Positions 1-5,445 of a stretch of DNA of 5,445 nucleotides are shown here, piece by piece. The notes under the pieces are model-generated. The model saw only the letters and a program-made list of their open reading frames with translations, ran no database searches and had not been told where the DNA came from. Positions within the stretch are counted from its first letter, which is position 1; every line of letters begins with the position of its first letter. The stretch covers positions 1-5,445 of the forward strand of contig JAEEPV010000108.1 in the NCBI GenBank assembly GCA_016284975.1, given 5' to 3'. The translations under genes were made by a program, and so were the position numbers. This DNA comes from Solobacterium sp. Its GTDB lineage: Bacteria; Bacillota_I; Bacilli_A; Erysipelotrichales; Erysipelotrichaceae.

Positions 1-21
1 AATCTCTGTTTTAATACTTAT

Positions 22-57
22 ATCGCTCTTTGTGAATCCACCAGGAGCGATTTTCTT
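22..57 (+). promoter_or_regulatory. Hairpin overlapping the ribosome binding site of the first gene; possible terminator of an upstream gene
   Basis: ATCGCTC (22-28) is a perfect inverted repeat of GAGCGAT (45-51). The helix continues inward with a T-G pair (29/44), T-A (30/43), one mismatch (31/42) and GTG/CAC (32-34/39-41), closed by an AATC tetraloop: 12 pairs in all. TTTTCTT (51-57) follows at once, so the element has the shape of a Rho-independent terminator for a gene left of the window. The 3' arm also contains AGGAG (43-47), the only Shine-Dalgarno-like sequence for the start at 58, so the same fold would hide that site. Whether it acts as terminator, translational control element or both cannot be told from the window. 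No A-tract precedes it. Confidence 0.55.
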
Positions 58-993
58 ATGCATGATAGAATAAGAGCCATGGCAGACCGTAATCCCCGCA
101 GCAAACTTCGATCGATGAAACGTCAGTATTTTTTTATGACGTTTTTTCTGGCGTTTGGTTTGTTTCTGGTGGTGTATCTTCCGATGGAGATTCTCTTTAC
201 GATCTTTGAATGCGGACCGTATGTACGGATCGGGTTTATAGCAGCATTGTTTTTCGCGGATTATCTGACGGTGAATTATCTGGTCAATCATCTGTGGAAA
301 GACAAGTGGAAACGGGAAGTACCGGAACTGCTGGATGTGATCAAAGCACCGGAACCGGCTTATGTCATGGATGAAGAAACGGCAAGGAAACTCGAAGAAA
401 CAGAACGTATCGAAACAAAGAAAAAGAGCGGCGGGTTCCTGGCACACCTGTACCGTTCGCTGTCTCCTTCCGATGATGCGGAAGAGATGCCGGCATTTGA
501 ACCAAAACCGCCGGTTGCGATTGAACCAAAGGAAGAAAAGCAGGTTCCTTCCCGTCTGAAAAAGCGCAGGGAAAAAGAGGCAGCTGAAAATCCGGAGAAC
601 CAGACGCAGAAGGATGTTTCCAAACCGGAACCAGCCGATCACGAAACGACAGGGGAAGAGAAACCGGTGCCTTCCCGCGTGAAGAAGCATGCGGATCCTG
701 AAAATCTGCAGAAAAAAGACAATCCGGACCGGAAGGAGGATTCGGAATCAAAACCAGATCAGAAACATTCAAAAAAGGCAAAGAAGCATCGTAAGAAGAA
801 ACAGGAACAGAAACCGAAGAAGGTGATAGAAACACCAAAACCTGCCAGGGAAACGGTTCCAGCGAAAGCGGAAACGGAAGGCGGTTCCTGGATGACTCCG
901 CTGGATGAAATGAAAACGGAAGAACTGGAAACCGCGGTTGAAAATGCGCTGCGACAGGGCTATAATCCAACTAGCAATGAACGGAACAAGTAA
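58..993 (+). CDS. Hypothetical two-pass membrane protein with a long Lys/Glu/Pro-rich cytoplasmic tail
   Basis: I do not recognise a family for this 311-residue protein. The basic N-terminus (residues 1-23) is followed by two hydrophobic segments, about 24-49 and 55-76, separated by a short turn around Glu51-Pro54. The positive-inside rule then puts both termini in the cytoplasm. From about residue 78 the chain is hydrophilic and probably largely disordered, rich in Lys, Glu and Pro. It contains a duplicated motif EEK(Q/P)VPSR(L/V)KK at 159-169 and 200-210 and a very basic stretch near 237-258, and ends in a less charged segment with Trp and Met (about 280-300). The start at 58 is supported by AGGAG at 43-47, ten bases upstream; ATG at 79 has no comparable site. 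The 3' end overlaps the valS promoter and T-box leader, and no terminator separates them. The reading frame is open and typical in codon use, so I consider the gene real. A scaffolding or envelope-associated role is possible but is only a guess. Confidence 0.8.
   Translation: MHDRIRAMADRNPRSKLRSMKRQYFFMTFFLAFGLFLVVYLPMEILFTIFECGPYVRIGFIAALFFADYLTVNYLVNHLWKDKWKREVPELLDVIKAPEPAYVMDEETARKLEETERIETKKKSGGFLAHLYRSLSPSDDAEEMPAFEPKPPVAIEPKEEKQVPSRLKKRREKEAAENPENQTQKDVSKPEPADHETTGEEKPVPSRVKKHADPENLQKKDNPDRKEDSESKPDQKHSKKAKKHRKKKQEQKPKKVIETPKPARETVPAKAETEGGSWMTPLDEMKTEELETAVENALRQGYNPTSNERNK
532..687 (+). repeat. Two-copy motif repeat within the tail of the membrane protein
   Basis: Bases 532-564 and 655-687 encode the related undecapeptides EEKQVPSRLKK and EEKPVPSRVKK, 41 residues apart. 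Both DNA copies share the core CCTTCCCG and differ mainly at third codon positions, so the peptide seems to have been kept after an internal duplication. The flanks (Lys/Glu/Pro-rich) also resemble each other loosely. The function is unknown; a short linear binding motif is one possibility. Confidence 0.5.
938..966 (+). promoter_or_regulatory. Sigma-A type promoter for the valS T-box leader, inside the upstream coding region
   Basis: TTGAAA (938-943, five of six consensus bases) and TATAAT (961-966, exact) are separated by 17 bases, the ideal spacing. Transcription should start near 973, just before the first T-box structural element. The two boxes lie in codons of the preceding gene; TATAAT itself encodes Tyr-Asn in the sequence GYNPT. 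The position relative to the T-box makes this a convincing promoter, although no start-site data are available. Confidence 0.8.
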
Positions 994-1182
994 TTTCGTG
1001 AACTGGATTTGAAGAGAGCTTTCGGCTGGTGAAAGAAAGCAGGCGGTCACGATCGGAAGTCCTCCGGGAGCTGTTGTTCTGAAGTAACAGTAAGAACGAC
1101 CGGGTAAAGCACGTTACGTGGTTTGAGAAGCAAGCAAGGTGGTACCACGCTTACAGCGTCCTTCGCGGGACGTTTTCTTTTG
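973..1182 (+). promoter_or_regulatory. T-box leader (tRNA-Val-responsive riboswitch) of valS
   Basis: T-box RNAs sense uncharged tRNA and switch a terminator off when the cognate amino acid is scarce. The T-box sequence AAGGTGGTACCACG is at 1136-1149; its bulge UGGU (1140-1143) can pair with an ACCA tRNA 3' end, as expected for tRNA-Val with discriminator A. Stem I runs from about 982 to 1066: base CGGA/TCCG (982-985/1063-1066), AGUA (989-992), helix 996-1005/1044-1052, AGAGAG (1013-1018), and distal stem CTTTC/GAAAG around GGCTGGT (1024-1030). The specifier is probably GUC (1059-1061, valine), directly after GAA (1056-1058). An 8-bp hairpin (1073-1080/1093-1100) fits Stem III. CGTGGT (1117-1122) pairs with ACCACG (1144-1149) as a candidate antiterminator helix. 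The following gene is a valyl-tRNA synthetase, which agrees with the specifier. The T-box identity is near certain; the exact specifier register is less so. Confidence 0.93.
1155..1181 (+). terminator. Rho-independent terminator of the valS T-box leader
   Basis: AGCGTCCT (1155-1162) pairs with GGGACGTT (1167-1174), including two G-U pairs, around a TCGC loop, and is followed by TTTTCTTTT (1173-1181). It lies just downstream of the T-box sequence, where the attenuator is expected. It would also stop transcripts running in from the upstream membrane-protein gene, which has no terminator of its own. Confidence 0.8.
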
Positions 1183-1185
1183 TTC

Positions 1186-1193
1186 AAGGGGGT
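1186..1193 (+). promoter_or_regulatory. Ribosome binding site that decides the valS start
   Basis: AAGGGGGT resembles the ideal AAGGAGGT, with one A-to-G change that still allows a G-U pair with 16S rRNA. It directly abuts the ATG at 1194, which is too close for initiation. The ATG at 1200 lies six bases after it and is therefore the likely start. Confidence 0.75.
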
Positions 1194-1199
1194 ATGAGT

Positions 1200-3809
1200 A
1201 TGGAACAGAATCTGGCACCAAAGTATGATCATACGGCGGTTGAGACCGGCCGATATGACAAATGGGTAGAGAAGGGATACTTCACTGCCGGCGACAAATC
1301 CAAGGATCCGTTTACGATTGTAATTCCGCCGCCTAATGTCACAGGTATTCTGCACATCGGTCATGCCTGGGATAATACACTGCAGGATATCATTTCCCGC
1401 TACAAGCGTCTGCAGGGCTATGACATGCTGTATCTGCCGGGCATGGACCATGCCGGTATTGCGACACAGGCAAGAGTTGATGCCCGTCTGAAATCCGAAG
1501 GAATTTCACGCTATGACATCGGACGTGAGAAATTTCTGGAGCGGGCATGGGAGTGGAAGGCAGAGTATGCCGCTACTATCCGGAAACAGTGGGCAAAGCT
1601 TGGAAACAGTCTCGACTATACAAGAGAACGGTTCACGATGGATGACGGTTTTAATGACGCCGTCAAACATGTCTTTGTCACGCTTTACAATGAAGGACTG
1701 ATCTACCGCGGCTGGCGGATCATCAACTGGGACCCGGAAGCACGTACGGCGCTTTCCAATATTGAAGTCTACTATCAGGATGATCCGGGAAAAATGTATT
1801 ACATGCGGTACAGAGTTGTTGAGACCGGAAAAGAATTTACCGTCGCAACAACGAGACCGGAAACAATGTTCGGTGATGTCTGCGTGGTTGTGAATCCGAC
1901 GGATGAACGCTTTAAAGATGTGATCGGTATGCATACGATCAATCCGGCCAACGGAGAAGAACTGCCGATCATTGGAGATGATTATGTCGATATCGAATTC
2001 GGAACCGGTGCGATGAAGTGCACTCCTGCCCATGATCCGAATGACTTCCAGATCGCAGAGCGGCACCATCTTGAAAAGCCGATCTGTATGAATGATGACG
2101 GAACGATGAATGAACTGGCAGGGGAATTCAGCGGCATGGACCGCTATGAATGCCGGGATGCGCTTGTTAAGCGGATCGAGGCGGAAGGAAATCTGATCAA
2201 GATTGAAGACATTACGCATAACGTCGGCCACAGTGAACGTACACACTGCGTTGTCGAACCGTATCTTTCCCAGCAGTGGTTCGTCAAGATGAAGCCGCTG
2301 GCAGATGATGTACTGGAACACCAGAAGAATGCGGATGAAAAAATCGTTTTCTATCCGGAACGTTTTGAAAAGGTGTTTGAGCAGTGGCTTGAGAATATTG
2401 AAGACTGGTGCATCTCCAGACAGCTCTGGTGGGGCCATCGGATCCCTGCCTGGTACAACAAGGCGACCGGCGAAACCTATGTTGGCGAGACGGAACCGGA
2501 AGACATTGATAACTGGACACAGGACGAAGATGTTCTGGATACCTGGTTCTCTTCTGCGCTCTGGCCGTTTGCGACACTGGGATGGCCAATGGATACAGAA
2601 GATCTGAAGCGTTATTATCCGACTTCAACGATGGTCACAGGTTATGACATCATCTTCTTCTGGGTTGCCCGTATGGCTTTCCAGGCCCGTCACTTTACGA
2701 AAGACCGTCCGTTCAGGGATGTGCTGATCCATGGTCTGATCCGTGATGCGCAGGGCAGAAAGATGTCCAAGTCACTTGGCAACGGTATTGATCCGATGGA
2801 AGTAATCGATCAGTATGGCGTTGACTCGCTGCGCTTCTTCCTGTCTACCAACAGTACGCCGGGTCAGGATATGCGTTATATTCCGGAAAAGGTGGAAGCT
2901 TCCTGGAACTTCATAAACAAACTCTGGAACGCTTCCCGGTTTGTTCTGATGAATCTGCCGGAAAATATGACCATGAACGATATCGATCTTTCCGTGCTTT
3001 CGGCAAGTGATGCATGGATCTTAAACAAGCTGAATCTTGTTGTTAAACATGTCACGGAGAATATGGAGAAGTATGAGTTCGCACTTGTCGGAAATGAACT
3101 GTACTCATTTATCTGGGATGATTTCTGTTCCTGGTATATCGAACTGTCCAAAGCAAGTCTGAACAGTACGGATCCTTCTGTCCGCAAAGGTGCACAGTCC
3201 ACACTGCTGGTCATGCTCAATGCGATCGTGAAGCTCCTGCATCCGTTCATGCCGTTTGTTACAGAAGAGATCTATATGAAGATGCCGCATGAACAGGAAA
3301 GCATCTGCCTGGAGAGCTGGCCAAAGCCGATTGCTGATCTTCCGGAAGCAGATCTGGAGGGAATGGATCGTCTGATCTCCGTGATTCAGAAGATTCGTGA
3401 AATCAAGATCGCCAATGATCTGAAGCCGGGTGCACCGCTGGATATTCTCATCCGCGACCTTGACGGAAATCTTGTCGCAGTGAACAATACACAGGCAGCG
3501 ATGCTGGAGCGTCTTGCCAAGGCAAGCTGGAAGAATGATCTGGAAGGGGATCTCTCGGTACATACCGTACGCAATGGCAGTCTCTATATTCCGAGCAGTC
3601 AGCTGATGGATGTGGAAGCAGAAAAGATCAAGCTGAACAGTGAGAAGGAGCGTCTTGAAAAAGAAGTTTCCCGCAGTAAGGGAATTCTCTCCAACCAGGG
3701 CTTCCTTGCAAAGGCACCAAAAGCAAAAGTTGAGGCAGAAGAAAAGAAGCTGGAAGATTATGAAAAACAGCTGAATGTTGTACTGTCCCGATTAAAGGAA
3801 CTTGGCTGA
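1200..3809 (+). CDS. valS: Valyl-tRNA synthetase
   Basis: This cytoplasmic class I enzyme joins valine to tRNA-Val using ATP. The protein has 869 residues, near the usual length for Bacillota ValRS, and is intact. The catalytic fold holds PPPNVTG (43-49), the HIGH motif (52-55) and KMSKS (521-525). The CP1 editing domain, about 185-340, which hydrolyses mischarged Thr-tRNA, has ATTRPET (216-222) and GTGAMKCTPAHDPND (268-282), in which Lys273, Thr275, Asp279 and Asp282 match the known editing-site residues. The anticodon-binding domain starts near SDAWIL (603) and runs to about 745. A C-terminal coiled-coil arm covers about 804-868. I chose the start at 1200 over the ATG at 1194 because of the spacing to the ribosome binding site. 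Expression is controlled by the T-box leader just upstream. In many Bacillota folC follows valS; here a terminator and a hydrolase gene follow instead. Confidence 0.98.
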   Translation: MEQNLAPKYDHTAVETGRYDKWVEKGYFTAGDKSKDPFTIVIPPPNVTGILHIGHAWDNTLQDIISRYKRLQGYDMLYLPGMDHAGIATQARVDARLKSEGISRYDIGREKFLERAWEWKAEYAATIRKQWAKLGNSLDYTRERFTMDDGFNDAVKHVFVTLYNEGLIYRGWRIINWDPEARTALSNIEVYYQDDPGKMYYMRYRVVETGKEFTVATTRPETMFGDVCVVVNPTDERFKDVIGMHTINPANGEELPIIGDDYVDIEFGTGAMKCTPAHDPNDFQIAERHHLEKPICMNDDGTMNELAGEFSGMDRYECRDALVKRIEAEGNLIKIEDITHNVGHSERTHCVVEPYLSQQWFVKMKPLADDVLEHQKNADEKIVFYPERFEKVFEQWLENIEDWCISRQLWWGHRIPAWYNKATGETYVGETEPEDIDNWTQDEDVLDTWFSSALWPFATLGWPMDTEDLKRYYPTSTMVTGYDIIFFWVARMAFQARHFTKDRPFRDVLIHGLIRDAQGRKMSKSLGNGIDPMEVIDQYGVDSLRFFLSTNSTPGQDMRYIPEKVEASWNFINKLWNASRFVLMNLPENMTMNDIDLSVLSASDAWILNKLNLVVKHVTENMEKYEFALVGNELYSFIWDDFCSWYIELSKASLNSTDPSVRKGAQSTLLVMLNAIVKLLHPFMPFVTEEIYMKMPHEQESICLESWPKPIADLPEADLEGMDRLISVIQKIREIKIANDLKPGAPLDILIRDLDGNLVAVNNTQAAMLERLAKASWKNDLEGDLSVHTVRNGSLYIPSSQLMDVEAEKIKLNSEKERLEKEVSRSKGILSNQGFLAKAPKAKVEAEEKKLEDYEKQLNVVLSRLKELG

Positions 3810-3820
3810 TATGCTATAAT
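3792..3820 (+). promoter_or_regulatory. Extended -10 promoter at the valS stop codon
   Basis: TGCTATAAT (3812-3820) is an exact extended -10 element (TGn plus TATAAT), starting three bases after the valS stop codon. The -35 region 17 bases upstream (TTAAAG, 3792-3797) matches only three of six bases, which is common when an extended -10 is present. The expected start is near 3827. The transcript would meet the strong terminator at 3855-3902 before reaching the hydrolase gene, so it may make a short RNA or an attenuated leader. Confidence 0.5.
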
Positions 3821-3854
3821 CCAGTTGATGGATAACCAATTCCAAAACGAATCC

Positions 3855-3902
3855 AGACTTAAGATCTTGCCATTTGCAGATGGAAGGTTTTAAGTCTTTT
3901 TT
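3855..3902 (+). terminator. Strong Rho-independent terminator after valS
   Basis: The arms 3855-3868 and 3884-3897 pair over 14 bases (two G-U pairs), then G3869 is bulged and CCAT/ATGG (3870-3873/3880-3883) adds four more pairs around a six-base loop TTGCAG. Six T residues (3897-3902) follow. This is the evident end of the valS transcript. It lies only 24 bases before the start codon of the next gene. TTGCCA (3867-3872) with TTTAAG (3889-3894, spacing 16) inside the hairpin might form a weak promoter for that gene, but the -10 match is poor. Confidence 0.9.
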
Positions 3903-3925
3903 CATGTCTCAAAGAAAGGAGATTT

Positions 3926-4861
3926 ATGTCGGAGAAAAAAGAAAACAAACATATCATTCTTAAGACTGCCTGCGGAACACTCGCAGCAGGAACTGCGGCA
4001 TACAGCGGATATGCATATCTGCTCTTTCGCAATGCATTTGTAACGGATCGTTCCCGGTTTCATCCGGATGGCGTCAATCCTTCCAGTGATGAAGCAGCCG
4101 TGAATTCCGACTGGTTTAAGAAAGCTGAAAAACACGATGAGACGATCCGCAGCTTTGACGGTCTTTCGCTTCACGCGATGCGTATCGAAAATCATCCGGA
4201 CTCTGACCGCTGGATGATTCTGATGCACGGGTATCACCGCACTGCCTATGATCTGCTTCATCTGATGCGGGAAGCTGACGCAAGAGGATTCAATCTGCTT
4301 GCGGTTGATCAGCGCGGCAGCGGAAAGTCAGAAGGAAAATACTGCGGGCTGGGCTGGCCGGAACATTATGATCTGCTTTCCTGGATTAACTTCCTTTCCG
4401 TTCTTCGTCCGCAAAGCAAGATCGTACTGTATGGAATTGATATGGGTGCCAACGCAGTCATGAACGCGGTCGGCGATTTTCTTTCCAAGAACATCGTCTG
4501 TGCAGTTGAAGAGGGCGGATGGTCGGATATCAAGAAACAGTTTCTGTATACGGCGATGAAAGAAACCGATCTTCCGGTCAAGCCGTTCTATCCGGCCGTT
4601 GATCTTCTGGTACGTCATTATCTGAGCTACTCGATGAATGAAGTCAGCACGCTTCGTCAGCTGTCGCGATGCACGGTTCCAATGTTATTCATGCATGGTG
4701 CTGATGATGAAATTGTACCGTTGGTAAATGTGGAGGAATGCAGCAGAGAAGTGCATTCTGAAACGCAGATGATGATCTTCTCACACACCGGATTTGGCGG
4801 ATGCAGATACAACGAAAACTATTACGATGTGATCTTCAGCTTTGCCGAAAAATATCTTTAG
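3926..4861 (+). CDS. Membrane-anchored alpha/beta hydrolase with Asp in the nucleophile position
   Basis: The 311-residue protein has an N-terminal hydrophobic segment (about 9-34) after a basic start, probably an uncleaved signal anchor, which would place the enzyme outside the membrane. The rest is an alpha/beta-hydrolase fold like B. subtilis YqkD and related serine hydrolases: oxyanion-hole HGY (101-103), DQRGSGKSEG (128-137), the nucleophile elbow GIDMG (170-174), the acid in HGADDEIVP (Asp261) and a C-terminal His287. The elbow normally reads GxSxG, but here Asp172 replaces Ser (codon GAT, at least two base changes from any Ser codon). Aspartate is the nucleophile in haloalkane dehalogenases and epoxide hydrolases, so the protein may have a different chemistry or may be inactive; its substrate is unknown. 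The start at 3926 is supported by AAAGGAG (3915-3921). It is separated from valS by a strong terminator and from ppdK by a promoter, so it is probably transcribed alone. Confidence 0.88.
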   Translation: MSEKKENKHIILKTACGTLAAGTAAYSGYAYLLFRNAFVTDRSRFHPDGVNPSSDEAAVNSDWFKKAEKHDETIRSFDGLSLHAMRIENHPDSDRWMILMHGYHRTAYDLLHLMREADARGFNLLAVDQRGSGKSEGKYCGLGWPEHYDLLSWINFLSVLRPQSKIVLYGIDMGANAVMNAVGDFLSKNIVCAVEEGGWSDIKKQFLYTAMKETDLPVKPFYPAVDLLVRHYLSYSMNEVSTLRQLSRCTVPMLFMHGADDEIVPLVNVEECSREVHSETQMMIFSHTGFGGCRYNENYYDVIFSFAEKYL

Positions 4862-4867
4862 TAGCTG

Positions 4868-4892
4868 AAAAGCCTTTATTTGTGCGTTTTTT
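4868..4892 (+). terminator. Weak candidate terminator after the hydrolase gene
   Basis: AAAAGC (4868-4873) can pair with GC-TTTT (4884-4890, with G4886 bulged) around a ten-base loop, and six T residues (4887-4892) end the element. The stem is only six pairs and mostly A-T, so termination here would be inefficient. No better hairpin is present between the hydrolase and ppdK. Confidence 0.25.
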
Positions 4893-4893
4893 A

Positions 4894-4922
4894 TTGTTTA
4901 ATGAATTTCACTGTTTTATAAT
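4894..4922 (+). promoter_or_regulatory. Promoter of ppdK
   Basis: TATAAT (4917-4922, exact) stands 17 bases after TTGTTT (4894-4899, three of six consensus bases). The surrounding DNA is A+T-rich. The expected start is near 4929, giving a leader of about 40 bases before ppdK. The weak -35 suggests moderate strength or help from an activator. Confidence 0.65.
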
Positions 4923-4929
4923 CACTTAA

Positions 4930-4941
4930 GTAGAAAACTAC
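4930..4941. repeat. Small perfect palindrome at the predicted ppdK transcription start
   Basis: GTAG-AAAA-CTAC is a perfect inverted repeat with a four-base spacer. It lies where transcription from the promoter at 4894-4922 should begin. It could be a short operator half-site pair or a hairpin at the 5' end of the mRNA. With only four base pairs per arm it could also be chance. Confidence 0.3.
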
Positions 4942-4967
4942 AGAAAATAATAAGAAAGGATGGCTGT

Positions 4968-5445
4968 ATGGCTTCAAAAAAGTACGTCTACAAATTTTCG
5001 GAAGGAAACGGTAAGATGCGTGAGCTGCTCGGCGGTAAAGGTGCAAACCTCGCTGAAATGAGCAATCTCGGCATGCCGGTTCCTCAGGGTTTCACAATTA
5101 CCACGGAGGCATGTAATGCATACTATGCCGATGGGAAAAAGATTTCCAAGGATATTCAGAAGCAAATCGATACACATGTCGCATGGCTGCAGAAGGAAAC
5201 TGGAAAGAAGCTCGGTGACAGGAAGAACCCGCTTCTTGTATCGGTTCGTTCCGGTGCACGTGCATCCATGCCCGGTATGATGGACACGATCCTCAACCTT
5301 GGTATGAATGACGATGTCGTTGAAGTAGTCGCTGCCGCTACCGGCAACAAGCGCTTCGCATACGACAGCTACCGCAGATTCGTACAGATGTTCTCCGACG
5401 TTGTCATGGGTCTTTCCAAAGCGAAGTTCGAAGAAATCATTGATG
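4968..5445 (+). CDS. ppdK: Pyruvate phosphate dikinase, N-terminal part (runs off the window)
   Basis: PPDK interconverts pyruvate, ATP and phosphate with phosphoenolpyruvate, AMP and pyrophosphate in the cytoplasm. In anaerobic Bacillota it often serves glycolysis as a pyrophosphate-dependent route to pyruvate. The 159 residues in the window belong to the N-terminal ATP-grasp nucleotide-binding domain and closely resemble the Clostridium symbiosum enzyme: LLGGKGANLAEM (20-31) with Lys24 and SVRSGARASMPGMMDT (92-107) with Arg94 match its ATP-binding Lys22 and Arg92. RFAYDSYRRF follows. The complete enzyme has about 875 residues, so roughly four fifths, including the phospho-histidine and PEP domains, lie beyond the right edge. 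The start ATG at 4968 follows AAAGGA (4955-4960) by seven bases; the ATG at 4960 is in another frame. The gene has its own promoter and is unrelated in function to the genes before it. Confidence 0.96.
   Translation, partial: MASKKYVYKFSEGNGKMRELLGGKGANLAEMSNLGMPVPQGFTITTEACNAYYADGKKISKDIQKQIDTHVAWLQKETGKKLGDRKNPLLVSVRSGARASMPGMMDTILNLGMNDDVVEVVAAATGNKRFAYDSYRRFVQMFSDVVMGLSKAKFEEIID

Noticed and set aside
12..27. A -10 box for the first gene in the A+T-rich left edge
   Set aside because: Only partial matches such as TAATAC and TATATC are present, and the -35 region lies outside the window.
365..970. 201-codon open frame on the minus strand opposite the membrane-protein gene
   Set aside because: It lies wholly inside a better-supported gene, has no recognisable domain, and its composition mirrors the Lys/Glu-rich codons of the other strand.
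1046..1048. GUC followed by A as the T-box specifier codon
   Set aside because: It looks attractive by sequence, but these bases pair in the helix 996-1005/1044-1052, whereas GUC at 1059-1061 sits opposite AGUA and follows GAA. I keep it as an alternative only.
1060..1062. UCC (serine) as the T-box specifier codon, read as GAA-N-codon
   Set aside because: The register is possible, but the downstream gene is clearly a valyl-tRNA synthetase and the overlapping GUC fits it.
1194..1196. Upstream ATG as start of valS
   Set aside because: It directly abuts the ribosome binding site at 1186-1193, leaving no spacing; the in-frame ATG at 1200 is properly placed.
1506..2438. 310-codon open frame on the minus strand opposite valS
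   Set aside because: It is fully contained in the clearly identified valyl-tRNA synthetase and its translation has no recognisable motif, so it is a shadow frame.
3105..3563. Minus-strand open frame opposite the 3' part of valS
   Set aside because: No recognisable domain and full overlap with a conserved gene.
3902..4261. Minus-strand open frame opposite the hydrolase start
   Set aside because: It overlaps the signal anchor and oxyanion-hole region of the hydrolase and has no recognisable features of its own.
4960..4962. ATG just upstream as start of ppdK
   Set aside because: It is in a different frame and overlaps the ribosome binding site.

Overview
The window looks like chromosomal DNA of a low-to-mid G+C Gram-positive bacterium (Bacillota). 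The grounds are a tRNA-sensing T-box leader in front of a valyl-tRNA synthetase gene, strong AGGAG/AAGGGGGT-type ribosome binding sites, three exact TATAAT -10 boxes, U-tract terminators, and a pyruvate phosphate dikinase of the clostridial type. An Erysipelotrichia- or Clostridia-like host is my inference; no marker in the window settles the class. All four genes lie on the + strand. I see no mobile element, CRISPR array, tRNA or rRNA.

Layout. Positions 1-57 hold the tail of an intergenic region with a strong hairpin (22-51) whose 3' arm contains the ribosome binding site of the first gene. Positions 58-993 encode an unrecognised protein with two membrane segments and a long Lys/Glu/Pro-rich cytoplasmic tail. 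A near-consensus sigma-A promoter (938-966) lies inside the last codons of that gene. It starts a T-box leader (about 973-1182), and the gene's stop codon is part of the conserved AGUA motif of the leader. The leader ends in a terminator and controls valS (1200-3809), a complete valyl-tRNA synthetase. At the valS stop codon there is an extended -10 promoter, followed by an 18-bp terminator (3855-3902). A membrane-anchored alpha/beta hydrolase follows (3926-4861), with aspartate where the nucleophilic serine is normally found. A 106-bp gap carries a second clear promoter and a small palindrome. The window ends in the first 159 codons of ppdK (4968 onward).

How the parts relate. The genes look like separately controlled transcription units rather than one operon: valS, the hydrolase and ppdK each have a candidate promoter with an exact TATAAT box in front of them. 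The valS control is the best understood: uncharged tRNA-Val should bind the GUC specifier and the UGGU bulge and allow read-through into valS. The most interesting parts are regulatory: the hairpin over the first ribosome binding site, the promoter and T-box nested in a coding region, and the promoter-terminator pair before the hydrolase, which could give a roughly 76-nt RNA or an attenuated leader. I did not find evidence for a large undescribed multi-gene system.
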